From Prunus persica (Eukaryota; Streptophyta; Magnoliopsida; Rosales; Rosaceae), in the NCBI RefSeq assembly GCF_000346465.2, contig NC_034013.1, positions 2,057,865 to 2,121,864 on the forward strand: DNA of 64,000 nt. Direction: 5' to 3'. The notes beneath the pieces are model-generated. The model did no database searches and was not told the DNA's origin. It saw only the letters and a list, made by a program, of their open reading frames with translations. Below, piece by piece: positions 38,129-51,544 of this stretch. A program made the translations under genes and the position numbers. Every line of letters starts with the position of its first letter. Positions within the stretch are counted from its first letter, which is position 1.

Positions 38129-41100
38129 CTATTTAACACCATCTTTCCTTGCAGATGAATTAGTTACAGTTCGTTCTTTCATGGCTTCCTTTTCAAGCTT
38201 CCTTTTTTCGACGTCCGCGAGTCTTTCATTTTCCTCTCGTGACTTGTTGAACATCTTGACAAAAACGAACAAGACCTGTGTCACTGCAAGGCCAAGACAT
38301 GTCAAAGATCAAAGGTTTTAATAATTTGACATGAAAATCAAAGAGATCATAAAATAAATTTTGGATGAAATTCATATAATCTCTGGAAAACTAGAACTCA
38401 AATAATTGCATCACATGATCGACCATATTATAACCACTATATCCATTTTTTTTTCCGTGAATATTTAAATCAGTACTTGGAAAACTATGAATGGATTTCA
38501 ATCATTTTCCACCACCAATAATAAAGTGAAGAATGTGTTGTGTATTCATGAGTTGAAGATCATAGCAGACCTTGTTCAAAAGGACACCGAGCTGGATCTT
38601 CCCCAAAATATTGAGACAAAGAATCTGCATTTCTTCCCTGGAAAAAATGAGTTAAGACATTATACCATCAGTAAGCTGCATAAAACAAAGCCATCAATCA
38701 ACAAGATAAGAACTCTGGAGCTCTGGACTGCACTCACCACTTCAGAGTACAGGGATATTAGTGACCTTACTTCGGCTTCAGCAGTATCAAGAAAATGTTT
38801 CAGGACCTGCAGAGGAGGAAGTTCTGCTTCTTAAGTTGAAATGTAAAGGTAACAACTAAACTTATCTCCTATGTTTAAATGTCCCGAAAATATCCCAAGC
38901 CTTGACCAAAAGAAATAGAAAATATCCTAGGCAATTTACTTCAAAGAAACAATGAATGAGAAAGCTTAAAGTTTTAAAAAATAAATAAATATATCATGTT
39001 TTTTCTCAGTACTTTCTAGAACATACATTTGTATGCACCAGAAAAAGGTCTAAAAGAAATTCCAAAAGATCCCTCCTAGGAATAACATTAGGATAATATA
39101 CTTGGCAGCAGGTCCCAACTAGTATGGACCTCTACATCGCTACTGTCTGGTCCAAACCAATCAGATTATGATCATTATATCCATCGGGTTGCTGCTGAAA
39201 CTACTTCAGATTGTTATGTGTTATGGAGGTGACGGAGGTGTTATTTCAATTTCTATTGGGAGGAAGAAAAGGGGATATATAAAAGGGGTCTGCCCAAAAG
39301 GTATACTGATCACACTTTTCTTGTTAATTTATACTTCAGAACAATAAATTATCTTAACAGGAGGGGAGCAAGAATTAAACTCTTTCTGTGCGTGTTAGGG
39401 TAAAGTACTGTACCACTGGAACTAACCCGTTGATTGTAACACATTTAGTTTGACAACATTCTTCTTTCACTTCAAACGCAAGAATATGATATAACTGAAA
39501 CATTTAAGAAGTGTGACTAGTTTTCAAGATGAAGTTGTAGATAACAAGTATTTAATTAATGTCAAGGATGAAAATGTCAGCCATGCAGATAATATCAGCC
39601 CTCCAATTTATACATATTTCAGGGATATCAATATTATTTTTTATAAAAGTGAAAATGGACAAAAGGGTTAATTTGATTAATTGGCTGGGTTAGCACATGG
39701 GTAATTAATTAAGGCTTGGTGTGGTTTATATTTGACTGAATCTGAGATTCTAAACAATGATTACAGTTTATTTTGTTTATTTTGTTCGAATTTGCATCTT
39801 CTTCCTCTTTTTCCTTATATTTCGGATGAATACCTTCACAAATCAAGAATTTTTTTCTCTGGGTTTGTGGGAATATCAAGATATGTTGGGATTATCGTGA
39901 AATGTCAATGATGTTGGGGAAATCTCGCCAACATGGGAGAAGAGATGCTTTTAGCCCCTAGTTTCACTGTTGACACTTGAAAAAAGGGACACTTCGGCCG
40001 AAATGTCTAGTTGTTGGCCGACATTTTCATCCATGATCAATATTATCTTTATAAAATAGAAATTCTAAACTGGTATATGCTATTTATTTGAGAAAACCAA
40101 AATATCATCAGTATTTCTCACCTTTTGGAAGCCAGCAGAGATTGCTCCATCATTTTCTGAAGCAGCAAGTTCTTGCTCAACCTTTTCAAGACCTTTACTC
40201 ACAGCTTGCATTTCTTCAGCCAAAGCTTTCAACTGAATCTGATTATTTGATGTTATGATCAAACATATGCAAGCAAGGAATTGGACAGGTCAGCTATAAA
40301 ATGGTTACTAATACAGGTTACAAACATCGGAAAGAACGAATTCTAGCAACATAAACAGAATACCTTAGAGGCAGCTTCTAAATGAACAAGATCCTTATTA
40401 AAATCCAGCAACTCTGGCATTTTCTCAGCAATGAGCTAATGAAGACAAAAATTGATAAAGGCATGACATGAATATCCTTAATAACGCCAAAAAATTGCAA
40501 AATACGAATGTTAAAGCAAGACCTCTGCGCAGATAGATATTAACACCAACTTTGACAAGGCACTAGATGGCAGAAAAATCTTAAGAATCGATATGGTTAA
40601 GATTTTCAACTGCCATACCTTACACAAATAATGCATTAAAGTCATTTTGTTGTTTCTTGCACGGGTGTCAGACAATTTAAGAAGGCTGTCCAATTTGAAT
40701 CCTATGGCAGATCCTGCAAAATCAAAACTAAACATTTAGGCTAAGGAACATAATGGTAATAATGTAAATACCAAGAAAAATAATGGCAACAGAATCATAG
40801 GAAGAAATAAAACAAGCATCAGACAGTGGTACCTCGAGCAGTGCCTTGATTCAAGGCATTTCCCAAAGTAAGAATTGTCTGCATTATCTGTCGTAGTTTT
40901 GCGGATTCTTTAACCTGCACATACTTGTGAAATCAAATGGAGGCCAACAATATGCTCATATGTACTAGTTTAATAACCACTGATTCTCATGATACCTCTC
41001 TAGCAGCACCATTGATTGTATTCAGATGAAGTCTTAAGTCATTCACCTGATCCAATTCAAGCACCAAAATGCTGTAAAGTATATACCACGCAAAATCATA

Positions 41101-44100
41101 TAAAGAAAATAAAGCTCTACAATTTACCTGACTAGAAAAGGTAATTTTGAAAGCAAATACTCGCAACTTGGATTCTACTCGTGGAACCTTCATCAGCTCT
41201 ACGAAAAACTGAAGTACTTACTAAAGAAACTGTTAGTAGGAAATCAAATAGAAGTTAGAACAAACTTGCATTTAAGATGTTGGCATTAGAAAGAACCTGT
41301 TCACATTTTCCTAGCATTTCCTTGTCGCCTGTATAGTTCTGGAAGGAGGAAAATGGAATCAGCACTATTAAAGAAGTAACAACCTTCTAAACTAGACAAT
41401 CTCTAGTAATTCAAAGAAATCTATAATCTCACCACATTATTAAATTTTTTTTTTTTAAAGAAAAAATTTATTGATCAATCTCAAAAGCATTACAAGTTGT
41501 GGACAAAGGGTTCAACCTCAACACTACAGCAAGAAGACAAAAACGCTATCAGAAACATTAGGTTTGTTTAATTCACAGTGCAGCTTTCTTTGTTGGTTTG
41601 TTGTGCTGATGTAAACTTATATTGTGTCAATTTTAGGGCTGTTTAGAGTCTTATACCGTTTTAGTGTGAAAAAGAGAAGAATCATCTCACTTTGTTCCAA
41701 GTTTGAGTACAAGAATACTGGCAGGGTACTATAAACTGAAGAAACTTTTTTAATTGGGAATAAACTACAAAAACTATATGCAAACAAGATTCTAAACCCA
41801 CTATCCAGAACACTAAGATATTACTTTTCTTTTTTAAATACAGGTGAAAATTCATGAAATCTATGTATACAGCATCGATAAAGATCAAATTACTAGAGCA
41901 AGGATAACATTAGTATCAATCAAAAAGACATGTACATGCCCAACATATAGAAGTATGAATTGCTGAGGAAGAGGAGTGGGAAGGAAGAGCAACTTACCTT
42001 CAAAGTTTCCATTTCTTCTTTACTAGGACAAAATTTAATGAGATTCTCAACCTGGTCAATGTCAAGAACAGAAGAATCCAGGGCCAGAACTGCATTCTAG
42101 AAGCATAAATGAATAACTTTAGCACCATTATAGGCTAATAGCCTAATAGGCATTATTAATGACCATATACAACAATTGGGACATGACACTATCCGCAATA
42201 AACATAAAACATCCATGCAACAATCACAAATGATGCCAAAGTTGAATTTCCTTCCTTTATCTATGTTATAAGATAAGATGACCATGAATTAGAAGAATGG
42301 AATGATTTTCACACATGAATGAGAGAAATGTCATCAGATATGAAGACATAAATGTCACTAACTATGAAAATATCAATGCTCAACATTCATGTCCTCAAGA
42401 GTAGACACAAAGACTTAATCTGAACATTCATCCATCCACATTTCCCCAAGCCATGCAAATAGAAGGCTATGAAACCAGAGGAAAACACTTTTTTTCTGAT
42501 GATATCTGTGAAATGTACATGAGTAGAAAGAAGAACTTACAATCATATCTGGCAAAGGGATCTTTACTTTTGAGAGCATGATTTCACAGTTATATGCTCG
42601 TCGCAAGTCAACCTGATAAAGAGTCAAAATAACAAATTAAGTCTACATACATATCCTAAGATCACACTAGAGGGAATCAAGGCTGGAGATATCATAAAGC
42701 ATAGGTACCCTAAGGAACATGATTTCCAACTTTCTTGAAATTTTGCAGAAGTTTCTGCTTTCCATACTTATAATTTGTTCAATTAGGGATTATAATTGAA
42801 ATCTGGAGCCAATTAGGCTATTTGGAGAATTCAGACTCTATCCTTTCCTAGGATTTTCCTTGATATCAACTAGACAAAACAAGAATATGTAATACGTGGT
42901 CTTGCCAAGGATTAAAATTTCATTGCCAGTGGATATATCGGTACTCCGAATTTAAGGAAATAACAATGGAAATATCAATGTCACTGGAAATATTGATGAA
43001 AAATAAAAATTGTACAACATGAAGATTGTGAATGAGATTTTAAGAAATGCTAGCAAGCCATATGTATCCCTGCTAAATATATGGCATGTATAGTTGAAAA
43101 AACTTATGCAGGTGACCTATACTTTCATGATTTACGTTCATATTTTATATTAGATCTATCTCAACTCATTTTCTTTTTAGCTTTTATATAGAGCTACTAT
43201 GTATTGAATTGACAAATAAATTTTATTGGTAACAAGGATTATATGCGTGAAGATTCTTTCAAGTAACATGAGTCATTTACTTATATTTACTCCTCTGGAG
43301 AAGTTAAATAATAATGTTCATTGGCTACATTTATCAGTTGTAAGTTACAAAGCCTAGCCCGGAGCTTTTATCAGAATTCAAAGCCCATTTAGTCTACTGC
43401 TTTTTGCAATCAAGGCTAAAGGCTAGTTGACAAAGCAAACTGATTAAAATGAAAATCCACATGGTTGGGTAAACATGGTCAACATTACTGAAACTGCTGA
43501 GATTTCTTCAAAATTTCTGCAACTGTTTTAAGATGCACCTCCACCCTTATCAAATGTTGCACCCTGATTTGACCGAAACATCAACAATGTCGCCAATAAC
43601 CTTGGTCTTAGCTTAGGTTGTCAATTCTGTTTCTTAGGCACAAGTTTTAACAAACAAACAAATGCCTGCTGTACCTCATCCTCCCACTACTTGGGTGCTT
43701 ATGTATGATTGAAAATTGACATATAAAACATGTGTAATTAAAATCGGAATAAGTTAAATTCCCAATCCTCATCCCACTCGGGGCTTCATGATTTTTTTTT
43801 AATAAAGGCAAAGCAACAGAGACATGTTTGATCGTGCATCAATTGAACAATTTATGAAGTAAACACTTATCACTGAAACAAATAATGATTAATGAACCTA
43901 CTAGTGGAAAAGCATCAAGCACGATAAAAGCCTAAAGCAAACCAAAAATTACTGCATGGCAGAAGAAAGAAAGCTCACCAATTGCACTTTCTCAGGTTTG
44001 GTGATGGTAGAACCGCGTCGACCTCCACCCCTACTGCCATTCCCATCTGAAGCAGAGGCTGCTGAAAACAGATTTTGAAGTTCTGTCATATCTATATCTG

Positions 44101-47100
44101 GAGCCCTGAGAAAAAATCCCACAATGTTACATCCGAAGAGAAACGGAGAGGAACTGAGGAAAGAGAACCAAGAGCAAAAAAGCAAAAACAAACTCAAGAC
44201 AAATTAGACATGGAAAGAATGAAGAAAAAATAATGTGACAATGTATAATGGATTCTCTTAAGCTCATTTCAGTGACAATTATAATCCTGCTGTACACTAA
44301 CAAGGGAACCAAATATTTGACAAAGTGACTTTTCATGGTGCTTGTGTTCTTTTTTGATTATTAAGTATCAAGTGTCTAGAAGAATTCCATAAGAATGCAC
44401 CTTGACAGATTTTCCTGTTGCTGAGAATCTGCCCATAAACTCCCTTGCATTGCTCGAGTAACTTTGACCCAGTGTAAGGGCTTTAACGAATTTTTCTTCG
44501 GGGCATTAGTAGCACCAATGCCACGACCGTTTCCAAGACTTGTCAACCCAGAAGAAGCTCTGCCCCTTCCAATGGCTGGTGGCGGGGGCGGTGGTGCATT
44601 AGAGCCCTTTGCTCCATGTGGTGGAGGAGGTGGTGTTGCACCATGACTTGAGGGTGGAGGAGGAGCACTTGGGGGCATTGGTGCTGGTGGTGGAGGTGGC
44701 GGGGTTGGCCTTCCCGGTCCTAAAGGAGGTGGAGGTGGGGGTGATGGCCTAGTATTATTACCAAGGCTACCACTCATAGGAGGAGGAGGTGGAGGAGGTG
44801 TTGGTCCACTACCATAACTTGATCTGGATGGTGGAGGAGGTGGAGGGAGGCGGTGGGACGNNNNNNNNNNNNNNNNNNNNNNNNNNNNNNNNNNNNNNNN
44901 NNNNNNNNNNNNNNNNNNNNNNNNNNNNNNNNNNNNNNNNNNNNNNNNNNNNNNNNNNNNGAACTGGATGGTGGAGGAGGTGGAGGAGGCGGTGGTCCAC
45001 GGCCAGAAATTAGAAATGGATGGTGGAGGAGGAGGAGGTGGTTGTAGCTTGTTTAGTTGCAGGAAGAGGAGGCGGTGCTGCTATTGATTGTACTTGTTGG
45101 GTGCACTTCCCAAAAAACGGAGGAGGTGGAGGCGGGGGTGGCGGCAAAGACTCTTGACTAGATTTTAGGAGGAGGTGGTGGTGGTGGGGGAGGACATAGT
45201 TTGTGGATCTTTGCTAGAGACACAACCAGGTAGAGCAATAGGTGGTGGTATTGGTGGACCTCTGCTAGTACTGGAAGGTAGGGCGTCTAAAGAATCTCTA
45301 CAAGCACCAACGGAAGGAGCTGGTGGTGGCGTCGGCGGTGGTGGTGGTGGCGGTGGTGGTGGTGGTGGAGGGTGAAGCACAGGACATAATGGTTCCATTG
45401 ATAGTGGTGGTAATGGCAATGATTGAGGGGATGAACAAGGTGGAGATCCATTACTTGTATCTAATGATTGTTGATGAAGAGAGTGCAGAACAGGTCCAAT
45501 TAACTCTTGATCAGGAGACTCTGAAGCAAGGTTCGCTTCTGGTGGACCATCATTTTCAAATGATACAGGCATTGAATCAAATGTGTCCAGCATCAATGCT
45601 TTCGTTGAATCTGCTGAAGCCTTGGAAACAGTATCAAACGCTTCATCAGCACTGTCAGCAGTGCTAGATGCATTATTTTCTTCTTCAGAGTCAGCAGGTG
45701 ACGAATATAAATTCACTTTGTTTTGCAACCTTGAAATTTCTTTTGCATCGCTTAGTACAGAGAGCTGTTTAAGCAACCACAAGGCTGCATCATCATTGCT
45801 ATCAACCCACTCAACCCCATTGAAAAGTTCTTGAACCCTCGAAAAAGCTTCAAGGGGCAATCCACCTTTCTCCTCGCCATTTAAAATTGTAGTTGGAGCT
45901 TTAGGAGGAGAGATGCTCTCAAACTCCCCAAACAATACCTGAATAAATGAGTTCATTCAGTCAGATGGACGGCTAACTTATATGAAAATAAGAATACACA
46001 AATATATGTTATGTTTTTTAATATGGTGTATACATAGAGTAAGTTCTCTTGCACTGTCTGGCAACATAAGACGCTTATGTTGCCACACTGTTAATCTGGA
46101 CCATTGATCAGGATGATTCTTACTAAAATGTGTGCTCCAGATCCTCAGTATGGCATAATAACATTTCCTTGCAAGTATATACATGTCTATATTCATACAA
46201 CAAAAGGCACCATGTTTAATCATTTTTCTATGAAGATCAAAACAAAGGGCTCACTAATAGTCACCTCAGCTCGGAAGCCTTTTGGATAGCGTTCCTTTGA
46301 ATCCCATAGAATGTCTAAGTTATCCGAATTCAGCATCAGTATATTGGAACGAATAAATGCAGTGTTGAACATAATACGGAACATCATAATTTCCCTCTCT
46401 GGATCCAAATCTACATGGACACACTCCAATACAACATCTCCTTGCACTAAACACTGAATGTCAATTTTGATGACATCACAGTCTTCCTGCAAAGAAAGAA
46501 CATTATAACTGGAGTAGTGATATAAGGAACATTGACTAATGCAAAAACATAGAATAACAAACATCAAGTGGGAAAATTCTTAGAACAGTATAAATCTTAC
46601 TTGACGGTAGTTCCGAAGTGTCTTCTTCCTGGGCATGGAGAATATCATCTGGGTCGAAAGCCCACCCTTACTAAGTAGATTCCTACCAAAAATACGGATA
46701 ATTGGAGTGCAGCCTTTATGGGTATCGAAGTTTGGAATGGCTCGAAGAATGACACAGTCTAAAGAAAGTGCTCTCTCAGGAGGTGGCCACTCTGGAGCTA
46801 TATTTCTTCTTGCCACATACTGAAGGTATCGAAGCTGAGACGGAAGAGGATTCAAAGGCGACAAGAGCTGCAAGAAACCTTTAGGAGCTTCTCGATGTAC
46901 AATTTCAAGAGTCTTTCGTTCACCACTATGCAATTTCCTAAAAATGAGAAAGCTAGCTAAAAGAAATGCCAAGAGTGGCCAACCTCCCCTCTCACAATGG
47001 AGAAGAATAACATTCTGTTGCTTGTCAAGCAAGAGCCAACTCTCACAAACACGGAGAAAATGTTGAATGAGAGATAATGGGAGGATTGGACAACCCTCGT

Positions 47101-47494
47101 ACTGCCGCGGATAATCCATAACTGTAACATCGTATTCGCATAGTATCTCAGCAAACTGGCTACGTTTCTCACCCTCACGAAAATTGAATGCAAGGAAGGA
47201 TGAGTCCGGGAATTCTTCATGTAACTCAGTAATAATTTCATCTAGGTATATTTGGTACATTTCCTCAGGCAAGACCTCGGTGGAAAAACACGAATCAAAC
47301 ACTGGCCCATATTTAATATCATGAAACAAAAATAAGAAAAAAAACAAGTTATGAAAACATATGATTTAATGCAAAAAAATAATAGCAACACTAGATTAAA
47401 GGATGAAGAAAAGAATGTTACCATATACTCTCTCTACAAATTCAAGCAACCCATCTGGGGGTCTTTTGTAAAAGAATCTACTTAGAAGCGTCAT
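38129..47494 (-). CDS. FH14: Class II formin, FH14-like (PTEN-like + FH1 + FH2)
   Basis: Formins nucleate and elongate actin; Arabidopsis FH14 also binds microtubules. Exons (5' to 3'): 47494-47422, 47301-46601, 46486-46265, 45938-44401, 44105-43979, 42612-42541, 42096-41998, 41338-41297, 41208-41128, 41046-40996, 40914-40833, 40713-40619, 40435-40364, 40238-40122, 38806-38738, 38637-38571 and 38283-38129. The protein starts MTLLSRFFYKRPPDGLLEF. A PTEN-like phosphatase/C2 region spans about 1-332; its loop reads HCERGGWP, without the CX5R arginine, so catalysis is unlikely. A long polyproline FH1 follows, then FH2 from NSLKPLHWVKVTRAMQGSLW through LDSLLKLSDTRARNNKMTLM to VKMFNKSREENERL. Exon 4 contains 100 Ns (44861-44960) and frame breaks around 45000-45190, so FH1 length is unknown. 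All other exons are open and in phase. Confidence 0.94.
39566..40032. mobile_element. Putative MITE in FH14 intron 14
   Basis: The 18-bp sequence ggatgaaaatgtcagcca (39566-39583) is matched by its inverse at 40015-40032 with one mismatch. The 467-bp interval is non-coding. No clear target-site duplication was found. It sits between formin exons 14 and 15. Confidence 0.55.
42613..43978. other. Large FH14 intron 5
   Basis: 1.37-kb intron between exons 5 and 6. It contains degenerate repeat-like text around 42900-43060 (gatatatcgg, ggaaatatcaatg) that resembles motifs near 39880-39920. No coding remnant was recognised. Confidence 0.5.
44861..44960. other. FH14: Assembly gap of 100 Ns in the formin FH1 exon
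   Basis: The run of exactly 100 Ns is a standard placeholder for a gap of unknown size. Flanking sequences are near-identical GGT/GGA-rich (proline-coding) repeats, a likely cause of the assembly failure. Confidence 0.98.
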
Positions 47495-49400
47495 TTTCCT
47501 CTCTTTCTTGAATTTTACCAACTGAACTGAATTGAGCGTAGGATTTTGCCAATGAGCTAAACCTGAAAATATAAAATTCAACAGAAAAAGGTGATCACTG
47601 ACACTTTCAAAACTCACACTATTTGGGCCTCGGCAGCATTAACTCAAGCAACTCCCTTAATCAAGTTAATCTTATTCCAATTGTAAAACCCCATTAGACC
47701 TAAATTTCATCATTTCCTTTCAGTTCCTCAGCATTTCCTTTCAGTTTTCTCGGCAACCAAACAGAGTGTGAGCTTTAACCCGGATCAAAACAAAACGGCA
47801 GGCGTGAAAACTAACGAGTTACATGAAGGCTTGACACGAACCTGAGAGACTAAACGGAAAGTGGAAATTCTGGCAGGTATCGACGGGCTATGGAAAGTCC
47901 CTTCGTGCCTCGTAGTTTGAGTCTTGGAGAACCATTACACCTTCAATTTCAATTTTGAACTCTTTTTTCTCGCCTTGAATTTCAAAATTTTAAATTAAAA
48001 AAAATCTCCAAAGCCACTTTCTAGTTTTTAGCTATTTTATAATAAAAAAATGTTTGAATTTCGGTGGAAGAAGAAGAGAGCACGCGTGTTTTTTTTTTTT
48101 TTTTTTTGCCCTTTTTGAGGTTTTCTTTATAAGACGACGTCGTATTATTTGCTCGGCTTTCTATTTTCATTTAAGTTGGAACACACGTTTTGAGTAGCAA
48201 ACCTAATTAATGCAATTTATTGTGGGTAAATAACTTTAAAATTTTTGGAAAGAAAACTGATATGACTTCAGCACTACCAGTACACTTCCCAATCCCAACC
48301 CACTAAGCCTTTGAATTTAATATCGGTGCATTTATACGTATTCAAAAGAAATTTTAATTATTTGATTAATAACTAAAATTTGACTACGTCAGCAGAATTA
48401 CATGAAATTAAAAACTCACCTTATGTACTATATCAATCATCCAAATTATTTGAAACAACAGCAACTTGACCATTGATAATTGAACAATCGACAATGGAGG
48501 ATTTGTAGATGCTTGCTCCTCAACTGTTACTTGTTTTTCCCCAAAGATTTGAATGATCCAATTGGCATGTACCCAATTCTCCCTTTAAGATGTGATATGA
48601 GAATGATGTTATAATCATGAATGGTTGCTTAGATAAATTCTTCCCAATATCCAATTGAATATTTAAATTTTCTTCTAACTTTCTCCAATAAATTCTTCAT
48701 TGTTGGGTTGAAGAACAGTTAATTCAAATTCGCGTGCAAATGAGGTTTAGAGACAAAAGATGAAAGTATATGCAATGGTGAAGATCATTTCAATTTTATT
48801 TTAATAAATTGAACTTTTGACTTCTTGTGGTAAAGTTCAGTTCATTTCAGAGATCAATATTTCATTTTGTGGATCAATAGTTCATTTCAGAAGTCAATAA
48901 ATGAACTCTAAAATAAAATTCATTTCAATAAGTTGTCACATCATAATAACTATACGGCCTCTCTCTTATTGACGTATGGACAACATTACTTTTTAATTTT
49001 TCCATTACATTTAATTAGTGTAAACTATCAGTTACTTTCGTTTCTGATTTATTTCACTATTTTTAAAATTAAAAAAAAACATTAGTTAATATATACTAGC
49101 CATTACTGATTTGTTTCACTTTTTTATAAAATAAAAAAAATAAAAAAAGGATAGCTAATTATATATACTAGCCATTGCTAATTTATTTCAGTTTTCAAAA
49201 ATACAAATGGCTAGTTCCCTTTCAAACGACTAGTTACTTACCTATAAATACACAAATGGCTTCTTCATATTCAATTTTGTTATGCAATAACCTGAAAAAT
49301 AGGTGCTCTGATGTGTTCTCATTTAATCTCAACTTCCAATTCTTTAGAAAATAAAATGTTAATATAATATTATCACCAACCAAAGAAATTTTTTTTATTA

Positions 49401-49403
<3 letters not shown>
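47495..49403. other. FH14 upstream region and AT-rich intergenic DNA
   Basis: Near the gene, 47620-47960 could hold the 5' UTR and promoter of FH14. Further out, repeated AT-rich lines such as tatatactagccatt (49090 and 49160) suggest a decayed small element. No gene was recognised. Confidence 0.45.

Positions 49404-49432
<29 letters not shown>
49404..49432. repeat. (AT)n microsatellite
   Basis: Uninterrupted AT run of about 29 bp. Confidence 0.95.
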
Positions 49433-49436
<4 letters not shown>

Positions 49437-50677
49437 AATTGGTCTCTTTTCAAAGGGTTTAGGGACCCCCAAAAGAAATGAATTGTTGAACAACCATTAT
49501 AGATGCTTTTAGAGACCCACAAACAAATGCCATTCAATCCATTCAAGATTTTAGTTCATATAGTTTGGTTTTTTTTGCTATGTTCAGATCTGCTTGGGGG
49601 CGTGGGGCGTGGGGTGTGGTTGGGAGACAATGGAAGATGATGAGGGGAAGGTAAGTGGGTAATGAGGGAGGAGAGGATGGGGTGAGGCAACGGCGGAAGC
49701 AATGGCATTGGAAAGGAGAGTTTTCCAAATGATGAAGACAATGGAGGATACAAATGCGGGTAGTTGATACAGTGCATAAGGTTTTAATATAATTATGTTG
49801 ATGTGGTAAAATCGTAGCTATAAGATTAATCACATGGTTAAAATTCCTTTAAATACATATAAATGCACCGATGTTAAATGTAGAAACTCGGGATCCATCC
49901 CAATACATTATCACACGTTTTGATACCTCCTAGCATAGTAAAAAATCAAATACTGAAATGGAAATGCAATTAATAAAAGAGTGAGATGATTCTTTTGTTG
50001 GTCGAAAAAAGTTTGATAATTAATAACAACCAAATTAGCTAAAGGCAATCCTAAAAGCAAATTGATGATGATTTTTCCCTCTTTTCTTTTTTTGTTGCCA
50101 AGTTTGAAAATGGGAGAGAACTACAAGCATTGGATAAGAGATTTTTAAGGATCCACCAACTCTTGCTAGAGAAAAAAAAAATAGCATACTGGTAGTTTCT
50201 CTTTTAAAAATTATTTACCCAAAACAAATTGCATTAATTAGGTTTATTGTTCACACTGATGTTCACCATTGGATATAATCCAACGGTAGTTGACTCAAGA
50301 CAGTCCCTAGTTGACGGGAAATTAATTGATACGTTAGTTATGATAATAAATCAATTGCTAAGAAAACAAAGAAACAAGAAAAAAAAAATTAAAAATTAAA
50401 ATGAAAACTAAATAACAATAAAAAAGAGAGATGGAAAATTAATAGTAATTTTATTATTTTAGTTAACATCTATTTTCTAATTTTCTAATTTCAAGTCCTC
50501 TCAATTGCATATACGTAAATGTGACTCCTATATTAAACATGCCTATATCACACGGGCTTACTCGTTGACTCATAACGTATAAATCCACTTGATGAAGCCC
50601 AAAATTAAACCTAAATTTTCTTTAAAAATTAGGGTTACATTTCAAATTATCTTAAATAGTATAAAATAGTTGTAATT

Positions 50678-50683
<6 letters not shown>

Positions 50684-50723
<40 letters not shown>
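50684..50723. repeat. (TC)n microsatellite
   Basis: Uninterrupted TC run of about 40 bp. Confidence 0.97.
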
Positions 50724-50725
<2 letters not shown>

Positions 50726-51149
50726 CCAATGGCAACACCACCACCCAATCCAATCCACCTTTTCTTGCCCAACCCAATCACCCTCCATCACAGATGGATC
50801 CCAAATATCTACATTTAGTCTTCAAGTATTTATCCGCATTTCACAATATCTGAACCATTTTTATAATCTACCGTTTATGACATGACACATCAACATTTAT
50901 TTCTTTTTCTTTTTCTTTTTATCAGAAAATTGTTTTAAAATTAACAATTATTTTATCATTAAAAAAAACTAAGTAAATAAAATATAAAAACATGTCGTTG
51001 CCACCATAGGTGGGGGGAAGGGACTATGACTTCTTTGGCAAAAGGGCTTAGGATGAGGCTGCTCCAATCTTCACATTCATTCATAGTGGATCCTTCTCCC
51101 TAAGGCTGAGACAACAATTATATTGGGTGGTGGTAGCCATAGTTGGCTG

Positions 51150-51150
<1 letters not shown>

Positions 51151-51184
<34 letters not shown>
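51151..51184. repeat. (TC)n microsatellite
   Basis: Uninterrupted TC run of about 34 bp followed by ccctccct. Confidence 0.96.
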
Positions 51185-51187
<3 letters not shown>

Positions 51188-51544
51188 CCTCGATTTGGGA
51201 TTACTGACTCTCAACAAGGCCTAGGAAGAGATTTTATAAAATCCAGATCTTTTTAACAGAATACTGCAATTAAATATGCAAATTCATAACTGAAAATTAA
51301 TTGGCCACAAATACTGCATATGAAAATCTTATATGTGCCTGCCAACTATAGAACCTAGTAAAAAAAAGGTCTGTGTGTGAGGAAAAGAGAATGAGGGGCG
51401 GCTGCCATGGATGGCAGTGAGGATAGGAGGCTGGGTCGGGGTAGATGCTTTTTTTTTTCCTAAGGGGAAGATGTTTGCTGCTTGCTGGGATACCTTTTTT
51501 TTTTTTTTTTAAATAGAGTTATTGGATAAATATAAGGGAGCTTC

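Larger units (their letters stand above)
49433..51544. other. Gene-poor intergenic DNA
   Basis: AT-rich with two (TC)n microsatellites listed separately. ORFs at 49543-49833 (minus) are low-complexity proline/histidine frames opposite a purine-rich strand and are not supported as genes. Confidence 0.5.

Noticed and set aside
45175..45667. Plus-strand glycine/valine-rich ORFs
   Set aside because: Antisense to proline codons of the formin FH1 exon; low-complexity shadows.
49543..49833. 96-codon minus-strand ORF rich in Pro and His
   Set aside because: Low-complexity complement of a purine-rich stretch with no conserved motif.
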